Origin: Pseudaminobacter soli (ex Zhang et al. 2022)
GTDB lineage: Bacteria > Pseudomonadota > Alphaproteobacteria > Rhizobiales > Rhizobiaceae
DNA: 64,000 nucleotides
Reading direction: 5' to 3'
Assembly: GCF_014595955.1 (NCBI RefSeq)
Contig: NZ_JABVCF010000007.1
Span: 62,001-126,000 of the forward strand
The notes beneath the pieces were generated by a model, which was given only the letters and a program-made list of their open reading frames with translations, did not search any database and was not told where the DNA came from. Made by a program: the position numbers and the translations under genes. Shown here piece by piece: positions 51,152-59,653 of the stretch; position 1 is the stretch's first letter, and every line of letters begins with the position of its first letter.

Positions 51152-52642
51152 TTACGCCGCCTCGCTCCGCCCGACCTGGGCTTCCGCGCCACTCGTCTCC
51201 AGGAAAAACCGTTGCAGCAAGTTCTTCGCCACCAGCATCCTATACTCGGCGCTGGCGCGCATGTCGGTGAGCGGCGTGAAATCGCTCTCGAAGGCCGCCG
51301 CCGCCCTTTCGATTGCAAGCTGACTCCACGGCTGGCCGATCAGAGCGGCCTCGACGGCACTGGCGCGCTTCGGGGTTGCCGCCATGCCGCCGAACGCGGC
51401 CGAGATCGAAGCCACCGACCCGTCCGCCGCCAGTGAAAGCCGGAAGGCGCCGAGCACGGCGGTGATGTCCTCGTCCCGCCGCTTGGTAACCTTGTAGACC
51501 GCGAACCTCTCGTCCGGCTCCGGCAGCGGCACCGTCACGCTCTCGACGAACTCGCCTGGTCGGCGGTCCTGCTTGCCATAGGCGATGAAAAAATCCTCCA
51601 GCGACATGGTCCGCCGCTCGCGGCCCTTGCGCAGCACCAGCGTGGCGCCCAGCGCGATGAAGGGCGGCGGCGTGTCGCCGATCGGAGAGCCGTTGGCGAT
51701 GTTGCCGCCGATCGTGCCCATGTTGCGCACCTGCTCGCCGCCGATGCGGTCGATCAGCGGCCCGAGCGCCGGTATGCGCTTCGCCAGCAACGAGAACGCC
51801 TCGGTGTAGGTGACGCCGGCACCGATGGTGATCGCGCTGCCATGCTCCGAAATGCTTTTGAGTTCGTCGAGGCCGCCGATAAACAGGACCGGGGAGATGT
51901 CGCGCATCTGCTTGGTCACCCACAGACCGACATCGGTCGAGCCGGCGACGATCGTCGCTCGCGATTCCGCTTCGTAGAGGCTGGCAAAATCGTCCAGCGA
52001 TGCCGGCACGACCAGACGCCCAGCTTCACCGCCGATCTCGACGCGGCGTCCGTCCCGAAGCGCGGAGAGGCGCGCAATGATCGCCTCGCGCTCCGTCGCC
52101 AAGAGATCCTTCCCCGTCTGGCCGTAGTGCGAGATTGCGCGCGCCGCCCGGATGATCGCCTCGTAGCCGGTGCAGCGACAGAGATTGCCCTGCAGGGCCT
52201 TCTCGATGCGGGCATCGGAAGGCTGCGGATCGCGCATCCAGAGCGAATAGAGCGACATCACGAAGCCGGGCGTGCAGAAGCCGCATTGCGAGCCGTGGAA
52301 ATCGACGATCGCCTGCTGAACGGGGTGCAGCTTGCCGTCGGCGCCTTTCAGATGCTCGATGGTGACGACATGCGTTCCGTCCAGCGAGCCCATGAAGCGG
52401 ATGCAGGCATTCACCGTCTCGTAAACGAGCTGCCCGCCCGAGAGGCGCCCGACCAGCACCGTGCAGGCGCCGCAATCGCCCTCCGCGCAGCCTTCCTTGG
52501 TGCCGCGCAGCGAGCGGGAGAGCCGCAGGAAGTCGAGCAGCGTTTCGTCCGGCCGCAAATCGGAAAGGGCGACGTCCTCGCCGTTCAGGATGAAGCGGAG
52601 TTCGGAGCGGATAGCGGGTTGCGGCATTGCGGTGGCGCTCAC
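51152..52642 (-). CDS. xdhA: xanthine dehydrogenase, FAD and 2Fe-2S subunit
   Basis: Small subunit: two [2Fe-2S] clusters (C52, C57, C60, C80; C120, C123, C155, C157) and an FAD domain (about 190-496; TIVAGSTDVGLW, MGTIGGNIANGSPIGDTPP). 496 residues. GTG start at 52642, GGGGGAG site 5 bp upstream, immediately after the hiuH stop; ATG at 52627 is an alternative. Transfers electrons from XdhB to NAD+. Confidence 0.95.
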   Translation of the reverse strand: MSATAMPQPAIRSELRFILNGEDVALSDLRPDETLLDFLRLSRSLRGTKEGCAEGDCGACTVLVGRLSGGQLVYETVNACIRFMGSLDGTHVVTIEHLKGADGKLHPVQQAIVDFHGSQCGFCTPGFVMSLYSLWMRDPQPSDARIEKALQGNLCRCTGYEAIIRAARAISHYGQTGKDLLATEREAIIARLSALRDGRRVEIGGEAGRLVVPASLDDFASLYEAESRATIVAGSTDVGLWVTKQMRDISPVLFIGGLDELKSISEHGSAITIGAGVTYTEAFSLLAKRIPALGPLIDRIGGEQVRNMGTIGGNIANGSPIGDTPPPFIALGATLVLRKGRERRTMSLEDFFIAYGKQDRRPGEFVESVTVPLPEPDERFAVYKVTKRRDEDITAVLGAFRLSLAADGSVASISAAFGGMAATPKRASAVEAALIGQPWSQLAIERAAAAFESDFTPLTDMRASAEYRMLVAKNLLQRFFLETSGAEAQVGRSEAA

Positions 52643-53008
52643 TCAACTCCCCCTGTAAGTCGAATAGCCGAAAGGCGAGAGAAGCAGCGGCACGTGGTAG
52701 TGCGCGTGTTCGGAAATCCCGAAGCGGATCGGGACGACATCCAGGAATGGAGGGTTCGGCAACTCCGCCCCGCGCGCCCGCAGATAGTCGCCCGCCGAGA
52801 ACACCAGCTCATATTCGCCGGGCGCAAACGACTCGGCTTCCAGCAGTGGCGCGTCGCAGCGGCCATCGGCGTTTGTGATCGCGCTCTTCAAATGGACGCG
52901 CGTTTCACCCTCGATGCGATAGAGCGAGATCGCGAGGCCGGCGGCCGGCTTGCCGATCGCCGTATCCAGCACATGTGTGGTCAGCCGCCCGCTTCCGGCA
53001 TTCGCCAT
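52643..53008 (-). CDS. hiuH: 5-hydroxyisourate hydrolase (transthyretin-like)
   Basis: Hydrolyses 5-hydroxyisourate to OHCU, the step after PuuD. 121 residues: [16 protein letters not shown] near the start and [18 protein letters not shown] at the end, the transthyretin-related signature with catalytic His and the C-terminal YRGS. ATG 53008, GGGAGGAG site. First gene of hiuH-xdhABC, divergent from puuE. Confidence 0.96.
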   Translation of the reverse strand: MANAGSGRLTTHVLDTAIGKPAAGLAISLYRIEGETRVHLKSAITNADGRCDAPLLEAESFAPGEYELVFSAGDYLRARGAELPNPPFLDVVPIRFGISEHAHYHVPLLLSPFGYSTYRGS

Positions 53009-53079
53009 CCGGCGCTCCTCCCGAACTTGCCGCTGTGGAAAGGGTTTGCCCAGCGGTAATGGATTAAAGGCCATGGCTA

Positions 53080-53118
53080 TTATGCGCGAAAGCATAAGGC
53101 CACGAAAAGACTTTCAAA
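53080..53118. promoter_or_regulatory. candidate operators in the hiuH-puuE divergent promoter
   Basis: Within the 190-bp gap: an inverted repeat TTATGC-GCGAAA-GCATAA (53080-53097), and GACTTTCAAA (53109-53118) at the start of a second, near-palindromic TTTCAAATTTTTGAA. The GACTTTCAAA string also occurs in the puuD-lysR gap. Both are plausible binding sites for the purine regulator; unproven. Confidence 0.5.
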
Positions 53119-53198
53119 TTTTTGAAGGGGATTGGCGGCGCGCCACCCTCGTTTATCCTGCCGTCCGCAATCGGCTCGAGGCTCGGCAAGACCAGACC

Positions 53199-54638
53199 AT
53201 GACTCCAAAGCGTTACGTCAGGGATATGCGCGGATACGGCGCCAATCCGCCCGATCCCCGCTGGCCGGGCGGCGCCTTCGTGGCGGTCCAGTTCGTCGTC
53301 AACTACGAGGAGGGCGGCGAGAACTGCGTGCTTCACGGCGATGCCGCCTCCGAAGCCTTCCTGTCGGAGATCGTCGGCGCGCAGCCCTGGCCCGGCCTGC
53401 GCCACTGGAACATGGAGTCGATCTACGAATACGGCGCGCGCGCCGGCTTCTGGCGCCTCCACCGCATGTTCACCGAGGCCAACGTCCCGGTCACCAGCTA
53501 TGGGGTAGCCACCGCGCTCGCCCGCTCGCCCGACCAGGTCGCCGCCATGCAGGAGGCCGGCTGGGAGATCGCCTCGCACGGGCTGAAGTGGATCGATTAC
53601 CGCGAATACGGCCTGGAGGAAGAGCGCGCCCATATGTCGGAGGCGATCCGCCTGCACGCGGAGGTCACCGGCCAGCGCCCATCCGGCTGGTACACCGGCC
53701 GTACCTCGGCGAACACGGTGCGGCTCGCGGCCGAAGAAGGCTTCGACTACGTCTCCGACACCTACGACGACGATCTGCCGTACTGGCTCGATCACGACGG
53801 TCACGGCAATCCGATCCCGCCGCAACTCGTCATCCCCTATACGCTCGACGCCAACGACATGCGCTTCGCAACGGCGCAGGGCTTCAACACCGGCGACCAG
53901 TTCTACGCCTATCTGAAGGACTCTTTTGACACGCTCTACCAGGAGGGACGGCGGGGGCGTCCGGCGATGATGAGCATCGGCCTGCACTGCCGACTGGTTG
54001 GCCGGCCTGGGCGCGCCGCGGCGCTCCAGCGGTTCATCGACTATGTGAAGTCGCATGAGCGCGTATGGCTCGCCCGGCGTGTCGACATCGCACGGCACTG
54101 GCGCGAGACGCATCCCTACAGCGCACCAGCGCTGCGGCCGTCGCGCATGGACCGCGAAGCGTTCGTGCAGAAATTCGGCGGCATCTTCGAGCACTCGCCC
54201 TGGGTCGCCGAGCGCGCCTTCGCGCTCGAACTCGGACCCGCGCACGACAGCGCCGGCGGCGTGCACAATGCGCTCTGCCGCGCCTTCCGCTCGGCCAGCG
54301 AGGACGAGCGGCTCGCCGTGCTCAAGGCGCACCCCGACCTCGCCGGTAAGCTCGCACAGGCGAAGCGGCTGACCCCGGAGTCGGCCAAGGAACAAGCGTC
54401 CGCCGGTCTCGACGCCCTGACCGATGCGCAGCGCCAGCGCTTCACCGAGTTCAACAGCGCCTATGTCCAAAAATTCGGATTCCCCTTCATCATCGCAGTG
54501 AAAGGGCGGACCAAGGACGAGATCCTCGCCGCGTTCGAGACCCGGATCGCCAACGATCGCGGGACCGAATTCGAGACCGCGTGCAAGCAGGTCGAGCGCA
54601 TCGCGCTGTTGCGACTGAAAGACATCCTGCCGCAATAG
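53199..54638 (+). CDS. puuE: allantoinase PuuE fused to OHCU decarboxylase
   Basis: 479 residues in two enzymes. Residues 1 to about 310 are a NodB-type polysaccharide-deacetylase fold allantoinase (MRGYGANPPDPRWPGGAFVAVQFVVNYEEG, ASHGLKWIDYREY, GLHCRLVGRPGRAAAL). Residues about 320-479 are 2-oxo-4-hydroxy-4-carboxy-5-ureidoimidazoline decarboxylase (HPDLAGKLAQAKRLTPESAKEQ, FGFPFIIAVKGRTKDEIL). The fusion performs OHCU to allantoin and allantoin to allantoate. ATG 53199. Confidence 0.95.
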   Translation: MTPKRYVRDMRGYGANPPDPRWPGGAFVAVQFVVNYEEGGENCVLHGDAASEAFLSEIVGAQPWPGLRHWNMESIYEYGARAGFWRLHRMFTEANVPVTSYGVATALARSPDQVAAMQEAGWEIASHGLKWIDYREYGLEEERAHMSEAIRLHAEVTGQRPSGWYTGRTSANTVRLAAEEGFDYVSDTYDDDLPYWLDHDGHGNPIPPQLVIPYTLDANDMRFATAQGFNTGDQFYAYLKDSFDTLYQEGRRGRPAMMSIGLHCRLVGRPGRAAALQRFIDYVKSHERVWLARRVDIARHWRETHPYSAPALRPSRMDREAFVQKFGGIFEHSPWVAERAFALELGPAHDSAGGVHNALCRAFRSASEDERLAVLKAHPDLAGKLAQAKRLTPESAKEQASAGLDALTDAQRQRFTEFNSAYVQKFGFPFIIAVKGRTKDEILAAFETRIANDRGTEFETACKQVERIALLRLKDILPQ

Positions 54639-54650
54639 GCGGCCAAACCC

Positions 54651-55496
54651 ATGGACTCGATCAAGATGGTGGAACGCAGCTATTATGCGCCGAGGGGCGG
54701 CCTACCGCCGCAGACCGACCTGATCACCGACCGTGCGGTCTTCACCGAGGCGTATGCGGTAATCCCGCGCCGCGAGTTCAGCGACATCGTCGCCAGCTAC
54801 TTGCCGCATTGGGACGGGACCCGGTTGTGGATCATCGCCCGGCCGCTCTCCGGCTTCGCAGAGACCTTCTCGCAATATGTGATGGAGGTCGAGCCGGGTG
54901 GCGGCAGCGACCGGCCCGAGCCGGACGCAGGCGCCGAGGGCGTGCTCTTCGTCGTCGAGGGCGAGGTCACGGTGACATTGGGCGGCGCCGCGCATCGCCT
55001 GACCCCGGGCGGCTATGCCTTCCTGCCGCCAGGCAGCGGCTGGAGCCTGCGCAATGCCAGCGCCGCCACCGCGCGCTTCCACTGGATTCGCAAGGCCTAC
55101 GAGGCGGTGGAGGGCATCGCGGCGCCGGAGCCGATCTTCGCCAACGAGAACAACATCCCGCCGCTGCCGATGCCGGACACCGAGGGCCGCTGGGCGACGA
55201 CGCGCTTCGTCGATCCCGCCGACCTGCGCCACGACATGCATGTCACGGTGGTGACCTTCGAGCCGGGCGGGATCATTCCCTTCCCGGAGACCCACGTGAT
55301 GGAACACGGGCTCTACGTACTGGAGGGCAAGGCGGTCTACCGGCTTAACCAGGACTGGGTGGAGGTGCAGGCCGGCGACTACATGTGGCTGCGCGCCTTC
55401 TGCCCGCAGGCCTGCTACGCCGGTGGACCGGGGCGTTTCCGCTATCTGCTCTACAAGGACGTGAACAGGCACCCGAAGCTGGGGATTGCCCGATGA
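54651..55496 (+). CDS. allE: (S)-ureidoglycine aminohydrolase
   Basis: 281-residue bicupin that releases ammonia from ureidoglycine to give (S)-ureidoglycolate. YYAPRGGLPPQTDLITDRAVFTEAY at the start and two cupin folds (about 60-150 and 180-275: VTFEPGGIIPFPETHVMEHGLYVLEGKAVYRLN). 12 bp after puuE. Ends overlapping allA (ATGA). Confidence 0.92.
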   Translation: MDSIKMVERSYYAPRGGLPPQTDLITDRAVFTEAYAVIPRREFSDIVASYLPHWDGTRLWIIARPLSGFAETFSQYVMEVEPGGGSDRPEPDAGAEGVLFVVEGEVTVTLGGAAHRLTPGGYAFLPPGSGWSLRNASAATARFHWIRKAYEAVEGIAAPEPIFANENNIPPLPMPDTEGRWATTRFVDPADLRHDMHVTVVTFEPGGIIPFPETHVMEHGLYVLEGKAVYRLNQDWVEVQAGDYMWLRAFCPQACYAGGPGRFRYLLYKDVNRHPKLGIAR

Positions 55497-55993
55497 CCCG
55501 CGTCATCATCGCCCGCCCCCTCTCCCGCGAGGCCTTCGTCCCCTTCGGCCAGGTCATCGAGATCGGCGGCGACAATCACTACCCGATCAACGGGGGCAAG
55601 GCGGAGCGCTACCATGCGCAGGCGAAGGCTGAAGCGGCAGGGCCGGAGGGTCACGTCCTGATCTCCACGGTGCGCGGCACGCCCTACGAGTTGCCGCTCA
55701 AGCTCACGATGGTCGAGCGCCATCCCTTCGGCAGCCAAGCCTTCATCCCGCTGCAGCCCCGCCCCTTCCTCGTCGTCGTGTGTCATGACGAGAACGGCCG
55801 GCCGGGCGAGCCGCACGCCTTCCTGGCCGGTCCCGGCCAGGGCGTGAACTATCCGATCAACACCTGGCACGGCGTTCTGACGCCCATCGGCGAGCCGCAG
55901 GATTTTGCCATCGTCGATCGTGGCGGACAGGGGACGAATCTCGAGGAATTCTTCTTCGAGCAGCCGTACGAAGTCAGGCTGCCCGAAAGCTGA
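55493..55993 (+). CDS. allA: ureidoglycolate lyase
   Basis: Splits (S)-ureidoglycolate to glyoxylate and urea. 166 residues: FVPFGQVIEIGGDNHYPINGGKAERYH and VNYPINTWHGVLTPIGEPQDFAIVDRGG, family signatures. Translation coupled to allE. Confidence 0.93.
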   Translation: MTRVIIARPLSREAFVPFGQVIEIGGDNHYPINGGKAERYHAQAKAEAAGPEGHVLISTVRGTPYELPLKLTMVERHPFGSQAFIPLQPRPFLVVVCHDENGRPGEPHAFLAGPGQGVNYPINTWHGVLTPIGEPQDFAIVDRGGQGTNLEEFFFEQPYEVRLPES

Positions 55994-55998
55994 CCATC

Positions 55999-56592
55999 AT
56001 GGCCGACGCGTCTCTCATCGACCGCCTCTTCGACGTGATCGAAGGCGACATCCTGCCGAAGACCGCGCAGGGCGTGGCAGCCGGCAACAAGATCTTCGGG
56101 GCCGCGATCCTGAGGAAGGGCGACCGATCGCTGGTGCTGGCCGAGACCAACAACGAGATCGAGAATCCGCTCTGGCACGGCGAGGTGCACTGCCTGAAGC
56201 GCTTCTATGAACTGACCAGAGCCGACCGGCCCGACACGAAGGACTGCATCTTCCTGTCCACCCACGAGCCTTGCTCGCTGTGCCTGTCGGCGATCACCTG
56301 GGCAGGGTTCGATAATTTCTATTTCCTCTTCAGCCACGAGGATTCCCGCGACAGCTTCGCCATTCCCCACGATCTGCGGATCCTGAAGGAGGTCTTCACC
56401 CTCGATCCGGGCGGCTACAACGCCGAGAACGCCTATTGGCGGAGCTATGCGATCCAGAAGCTGGTCCGCGAGTTGCCGGAGCCGGACCGAACGCGACTGG
56501 AACGCCGCATCGACACGATATCGCGGCGCTACGCCGAACTCTCCGACGTCTATCAGCGCAGCAAGGATGACAACGACATCCCGCTGAGCTGA
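55999..56592 (+). CDS. cytidine/deoxycytidylate-deaminase-fold nucleoside deaminase
   Basis: 197 residues with the zinc deaminase motif: H60-x-E62 in WHGEVH and C92-x2-C95 in EPCSLC. A C-terminal helical extension of about 70 residues is larger than in TadA or simple guanine deaminases. Six bases after allA, in the purine operon. It may deaminate a purine-derived base or nucleoside; the actual substrate is unknown. Confidence 0.8.
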   Translation: MADASLIDRLFDVIEGDILPKTAQGVAAGNKIFGAAILRKGDRSLVLAETNNEIENPLWHGEVHCLKRFYELTRADRPDTKDCIFLSTHEPCSLCLSAITWAGFDNFYFLFSHEDSRDSFAIPHDLRILKEVFTLDPGGYNAENAYWRSYAIQKLVRELPEPDRTRLERRIDTISRRYAELSDVYQRSKDDNDIPLS

Positions 56593-56690
56593 GTGCGGGG
56601 TTCGCCGTCCGGCCATCGGTATAATGTCGCGAGCCATGCAACGGGCAGGCGTTTCAGTCGTTCGGCTGCTGTCGATCGGGAGACGATCCG

Positions 56691-57635
56691 TTGGCAGCCA
56701 GAACCGGATCCAAAACCGTCATCTATGCGGCGTTGGCCGGCAATCTGCTGATCGCGGCGACGAAGTTCGTCGCGGCGTTCTTTACCGGCAGTTCGGCCAT
56801 GCTCTCGGAAGGCGTGCATTCGCTGGTCGATACAGGCAATGGAGGGCTGCTCCTCTACGGCATGCACCGCGCCGCACGGCCGGCGGACAAGACGCATCCC
56901 TTCGGCCACGGCCGCGAAGTCTACTTCTGGAGCTTCATCGTCGCCCTGCTCGTCTTCGCCCTTGGAGCGGGGGTCTCGCTCTACGAAGGTGTCCTGCACA
57001 TCCTCGAGCCTGAGCCGATCGAGAACTTCACCGCCACCTATGTGGTCCTGGGGCTCTCGATGCTCTTCGAAGGCTTCTCGTGGCTCGTTGCCCTGAAGGA
57101 GTTCCGCACGACCAAGGGCCGCCTGGGCTATCTCGAGGCCGTCGAGCGCAGCAAGGACCCGAGCGTCTTCACCGTCCTGTTCGAGGACACCGCTGCCCTG
57201 CTCGGCCTCTTCGTGGCCGCATCCGGAATAGCGGCCGCTCAATATTTCGAACGTCCTGAGTTCGACGGCGTCGCGTCGGTCGGGATTGGTCTCATCCTCG
57301 CCCTTACCGCTGCGATGCTGGCGCGCGAAACCAAGGGGCTGCTCATGGGCGAGGCCGCCGAACCGGCCCTGCAGCAGACCATCCTGTCCATAGCAGGCGC
57401 CGATCCGATCGTGCGAAGCGCAAACGGCGTCATCAGCGTCCATCTCGGCCCGACTCAGATCATTGCTGCGCTCAGCCTGGAATTCGAGGACGCAGCAACG
57501 GCACCGGAGATCGAAGCCTGCGTGCTGCGCCTGGAGGCCGCACTTCGCAAGCGCGTGCCGGAACTTGTCACCGTCTTCGTCAAGCCGCAGACGCCGGCGA
57601 CGTGGAGGGCGCGGCGGGCCAGGCTTGAGGATTGA
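56691..57635 (+). CDS. cation diffusion facilitator family metal transporter
   Basis: 314 residues of the CDF family that exports divalent cations (Zn, Fe, Mn, Cd) by proton antiport. Six membrane segments; the metal-site motif SSAMLSEGVHSLVDTGN (H and D), HPFGHGREVYFW, and the second site LFEDTAALLGLF. C-terminal cytoplasmic ferredoxin-like domain. TTG start at 56691 with GGGAG upstream. Confidence 0.85.
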   Translation: MAARTGSKTVIYAALAGNLLIAATKFVAAFFTGSSAMLSEGVHSLVDTGNGGLLLYGMHRAARPADKTHPFGHGREVYFWSFIVALLVFALGAGVSLYEGVLHILEPEPIENFTATYVVLGLSMLFEGFSWLVALKEFRTTKGRLGYLEAVERSKDPSVFTVLFEDTAALLGLFVAASGIAAAQYFERPEFDGVASVGIGLILALTAAMLARETKGLLMGEAAEPALQQTILSIAGADPIVRSANGVISVHLGPTQIIAALSLEFEDAATAPEIEACVLRLEAALRKRVPELVTVFVKPQTPATWRARRARLED

Positions 57636-57731
57636 TGCAGGCCGCCAGCCCGATTGGCAATGACCCCACACTTGGATATGCCTTTCGAAGGTCCGGACCG
57701 TAGAAAGCGTAACCGGGCCACCTGAGGGCTC

Positions 57732-58163
57732 ATGCTCGTCAATCTCGCCACCGGAACCTTCGTCATCATCCTGACGATCCTCGTGCACACCTTCGGCCTC
57801 ATCGCGGTGACGCACGTGATGGCGACGCTGGTCGATCGGTTCCGCATGCACGGCCGCCGCAGCAAGGTGGTTGCCATGCTGAGCGTTTCGATCGGCGCGT
57901 TCATGGTGCTGTCGGCGCAGGTGTGGATCTGGGCTATCGCCTACCGTATCCTCGGCGTGCTCCCCGATTTCGAGACCGCCCTCTATTTCTCGGCGGTCAC
58001 CTTCTCCACTATCGGCTATGGCGACGTCGTGCCGGAACCGCATTGGCGCATGATGGCGGCGCTGGAAGGCGTGAACGGGCTGCTGATGATCGGGTGGTCT
58101 ACCGCTTATCTCATCGCCGCCGGGATACGTTTCGGGCCGTTCCGAACCGGCGTGCACTTCTGA
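57732..58163 (+). CDS. two-helix potassium-channel-like protein
   Basis: 143 residues with pore motif TIGYGD (93-98), the potassium selectivity filter, and membrane segments at about 8-29, 46-70 and 105-131. Ion_trans_2 type. It has no cytoplasmic regulatory domain. ATG 57732 follows the CDF gene by 96 bp. Confidence 0.85.
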   Translation: MLVNLATGTFVIILTILVHTFGLIAVTHVMATLVDRFRMHGRRSKVVAMLSVSIGAFMVLSAQVWIWAIAYRILGVLPDFETALYFSAVTFSTIGYGDVVPEPHWRMMAALEGVNGLLMIGWSTAYLIAAGIRFGPFRTGVHF

Positions 58164-58181
58164 TAATGCAATAGTCCGGTT

Positions 58182-58664
58182 CTACTCGTCGTCCGGCAGA
58201 GGGATCGCACCGATGATCTCCTGCAGCCGATCGATTAGCGGAAGCTGCCCGGCGATGATCTTCTCCCGCGCGAGCGGCAGGGTGAACCATTCCGCCCGGT
58301 CAACCTCGGGGATCGTGACCGAGCGGCCGCTGCGGGGCGGCCATTCGATATCGCACAGGTTGCTGTTGAGGGTGCTCGTGTCGAAGTCCGCCTCGGCTGC
58401 GAAAGCCGTCACGATCTTGCCTCCGCTCTGACGAACCTGGCCAAGCGGGATCAACTCCGACTGCAGGATCCATCCGGTTTCCTCGGTGAACTCACGGATC
58501 GCGGACACCTGAGGCTCCTCAGCCTCCAGATGCTCGCCCTTCGGGATCGACCAAGCGCCGGCGTCGCGAACGCGCCAGAACGGTCCGCCCGGATGGACGA
58601 GCAGGACTTCGGGCTGCTTACCCGTACTACGGAATGCCAGAATGCCGGCGCTGCGGCGGGGCAT
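58182..58664 (-). CDS. NUDIX hydrolase
   Basis: 160 residues. Complete Nudix box from G43 to W65 (GEHLEAEEPQVSAIREFTEE, then TGW), the metal-binding helix that hydrolyses nucleoside diphosphate-linked substrates. GAWSIPKGE before it and NADPH-diphosphatase-like segments after. Convergent with the channel gene. Substrate unknown. Confidence 0.88.
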   Translation of the reverse strand: MPRRSAGILAFRSTGKQPEVLLVHPGGPFWRVRDAGAWSIPKGEHLEAEEPQVSAIREFTEETGWILQSELIPLGQVRQSGGKIVTAFAAEADFDTSTLNSNLCDIEWPPRSGRSVTIPEVDRAEWFTLPLAREKIIAGQLPLIDRLQEIIGAIPLPDDE

Positions 58665-58755
58665 ACGAACTCCCTAGAAGAATCGGGGCATCCGCAGCCT
58701 ACCATGCCAGGCACCCAGAAATCGGTTCGGAGATCAGGGAATCGCAGGGATTCGC

Positions 58756-59307
58756 TCAGGGAGGACTGACTACCCCGGTCCACATATGGAAGGTCGCGAG
58801 AAGGCAGATGACGACGATCGTTGCCGTGAGAAGCGCTTCGAGCGGGCCAATCGCGTGCTGCCCGGTTTCGCGGCGGGCCCAGATAAAGAACAGTATGCCA
58901 GGGACGGACAGAACCGCGCACATCAGGAGAAACCCCGGGCCGACCGCGTAGATCGCCAAGCATCCGTAGGCGGTGGCTGCCAGTATCAGAACGATGCGCC
59001 ATAGACCCTTCCAAGTCGCGGATTGCCGGGAGCCTCCCTGGTCGGGGGCATGCTCTCGAGTGCATTCCCCCCGGCGTACGGCGCGGGGCTGATAGACTAG
59101 GACCAGCGCCAGAATGCCGGCAGCGGTCCCTACCCAGCCCACCACGATCGGAAGCCACCAGGCATCGATGTCCATGTTCTGGGAGAGAATAAACACGCCG
59201 GACCCCACGATCGAGAAGACTACGAAGGCTGTCAGAGCACCGAGGGGTAGCGTCCGTTCGGCCGGTTTCCTGTGCGAATCCGGACAACCGGTCGGGAGGA
59301 TGGCCAT
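58756..59307 (-). CDS. membrane protein of unknown function
   Basis: 183 residues with about four hydrophobic segments (LGALTAFVVFSIVGSGVFIL, WWLPIVVGWVGTAAGILALVLVY, LWRIVLILAATAYGCLAIY, ALLTATIVVICLLATFHMW). ATG 59307 has a GGAG site seven bases upstream. A perfect FNR/FixK-type box lies about 155 bp upstream of it. No family recognised. Confidence 0.7.
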   Translation of the reverse strand: MAILPTGCPDSHRKPAERTLPLGALTAFVVFSIVGSGVFILSQNMDIDAWWLPIVVGWVGTAAGILALVLVYQPRAVRRGECTREHAPDQGGSRQSATWKGLWRIVLILAATAYGCLAIYAVGPGFLLMCAVLSVPGILFFIWARRETGQHAIGPLEALLTATIVVICLLATFHMWTGVVSPP

Positions 59308-59653
59308 GTCATTCTCCGGGATGGATTGGCGGAAACCGCGATTCGCCGGATTCACTCACCCGGTCGAAGCTGAGGCCGGCTGATCCAGCGGCCAAAAATG
59401 TCGAGCGGGCGATGATCGCTCGGATTGAATTTCAGCTTTCTCCAGGCGTAGGTGCGCCGCCTTGATGCGCATCAAGGACGCCTGGCGCTGCGCAGAATCC
59501 TTTGGCCTACTATGCTCTTAACTAAGCTCTGACGACTTGGTCAGGCACGTTGCGCAGATTTTGGAGCTATGACCCAAGCCGAGATGATGCCGCGCGGCAC
59601 CATGCGTCGCGCTGCGCTGATGCGGTCGCATGGGGTTAGCCGCTATGAGAGCA
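59308..59653. other. 346-bp intergenic region
   Basis: Between the membrane gene and the ferritin-like gene, which is on the same strand. It contains the perfect FNR/FixK box (59462-59475). A short plus-strand frame from 59569 runs antisense into the ferritin-like gene and lacks recognisable homology. No RNA gene was recognised. Confidence 0.5.
59462..59475. promoter_or_regulatory. FNR/FixK-type box (perfect)
   Basis: TTGATGCGCATCAA equals the consensus TTGAT-N4-ATCAA and lies in an 18-bp perfect palindrome CCTTGATGCGCATCAAGG (59460-59477). FNR, FixK and related regulators bind this sequence under low oxygen. It could drive the minus-strand membrane gene or an unannotated plus-strand transcript. 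Confidence 0.7.

Noticed and set aside
49768-51270. 500-codon plus-strand open frame
   Set aside because: Antisense to xdhB.
53064-54635. 523-codon minus-strand open frame
   Set aside because: Antisense to puuE, which has complete motifs on the plus strand.
56553-58157. 534-codon minus-strand open frame
   Set aside because: Antisense to the CDF transporter and channel genes.
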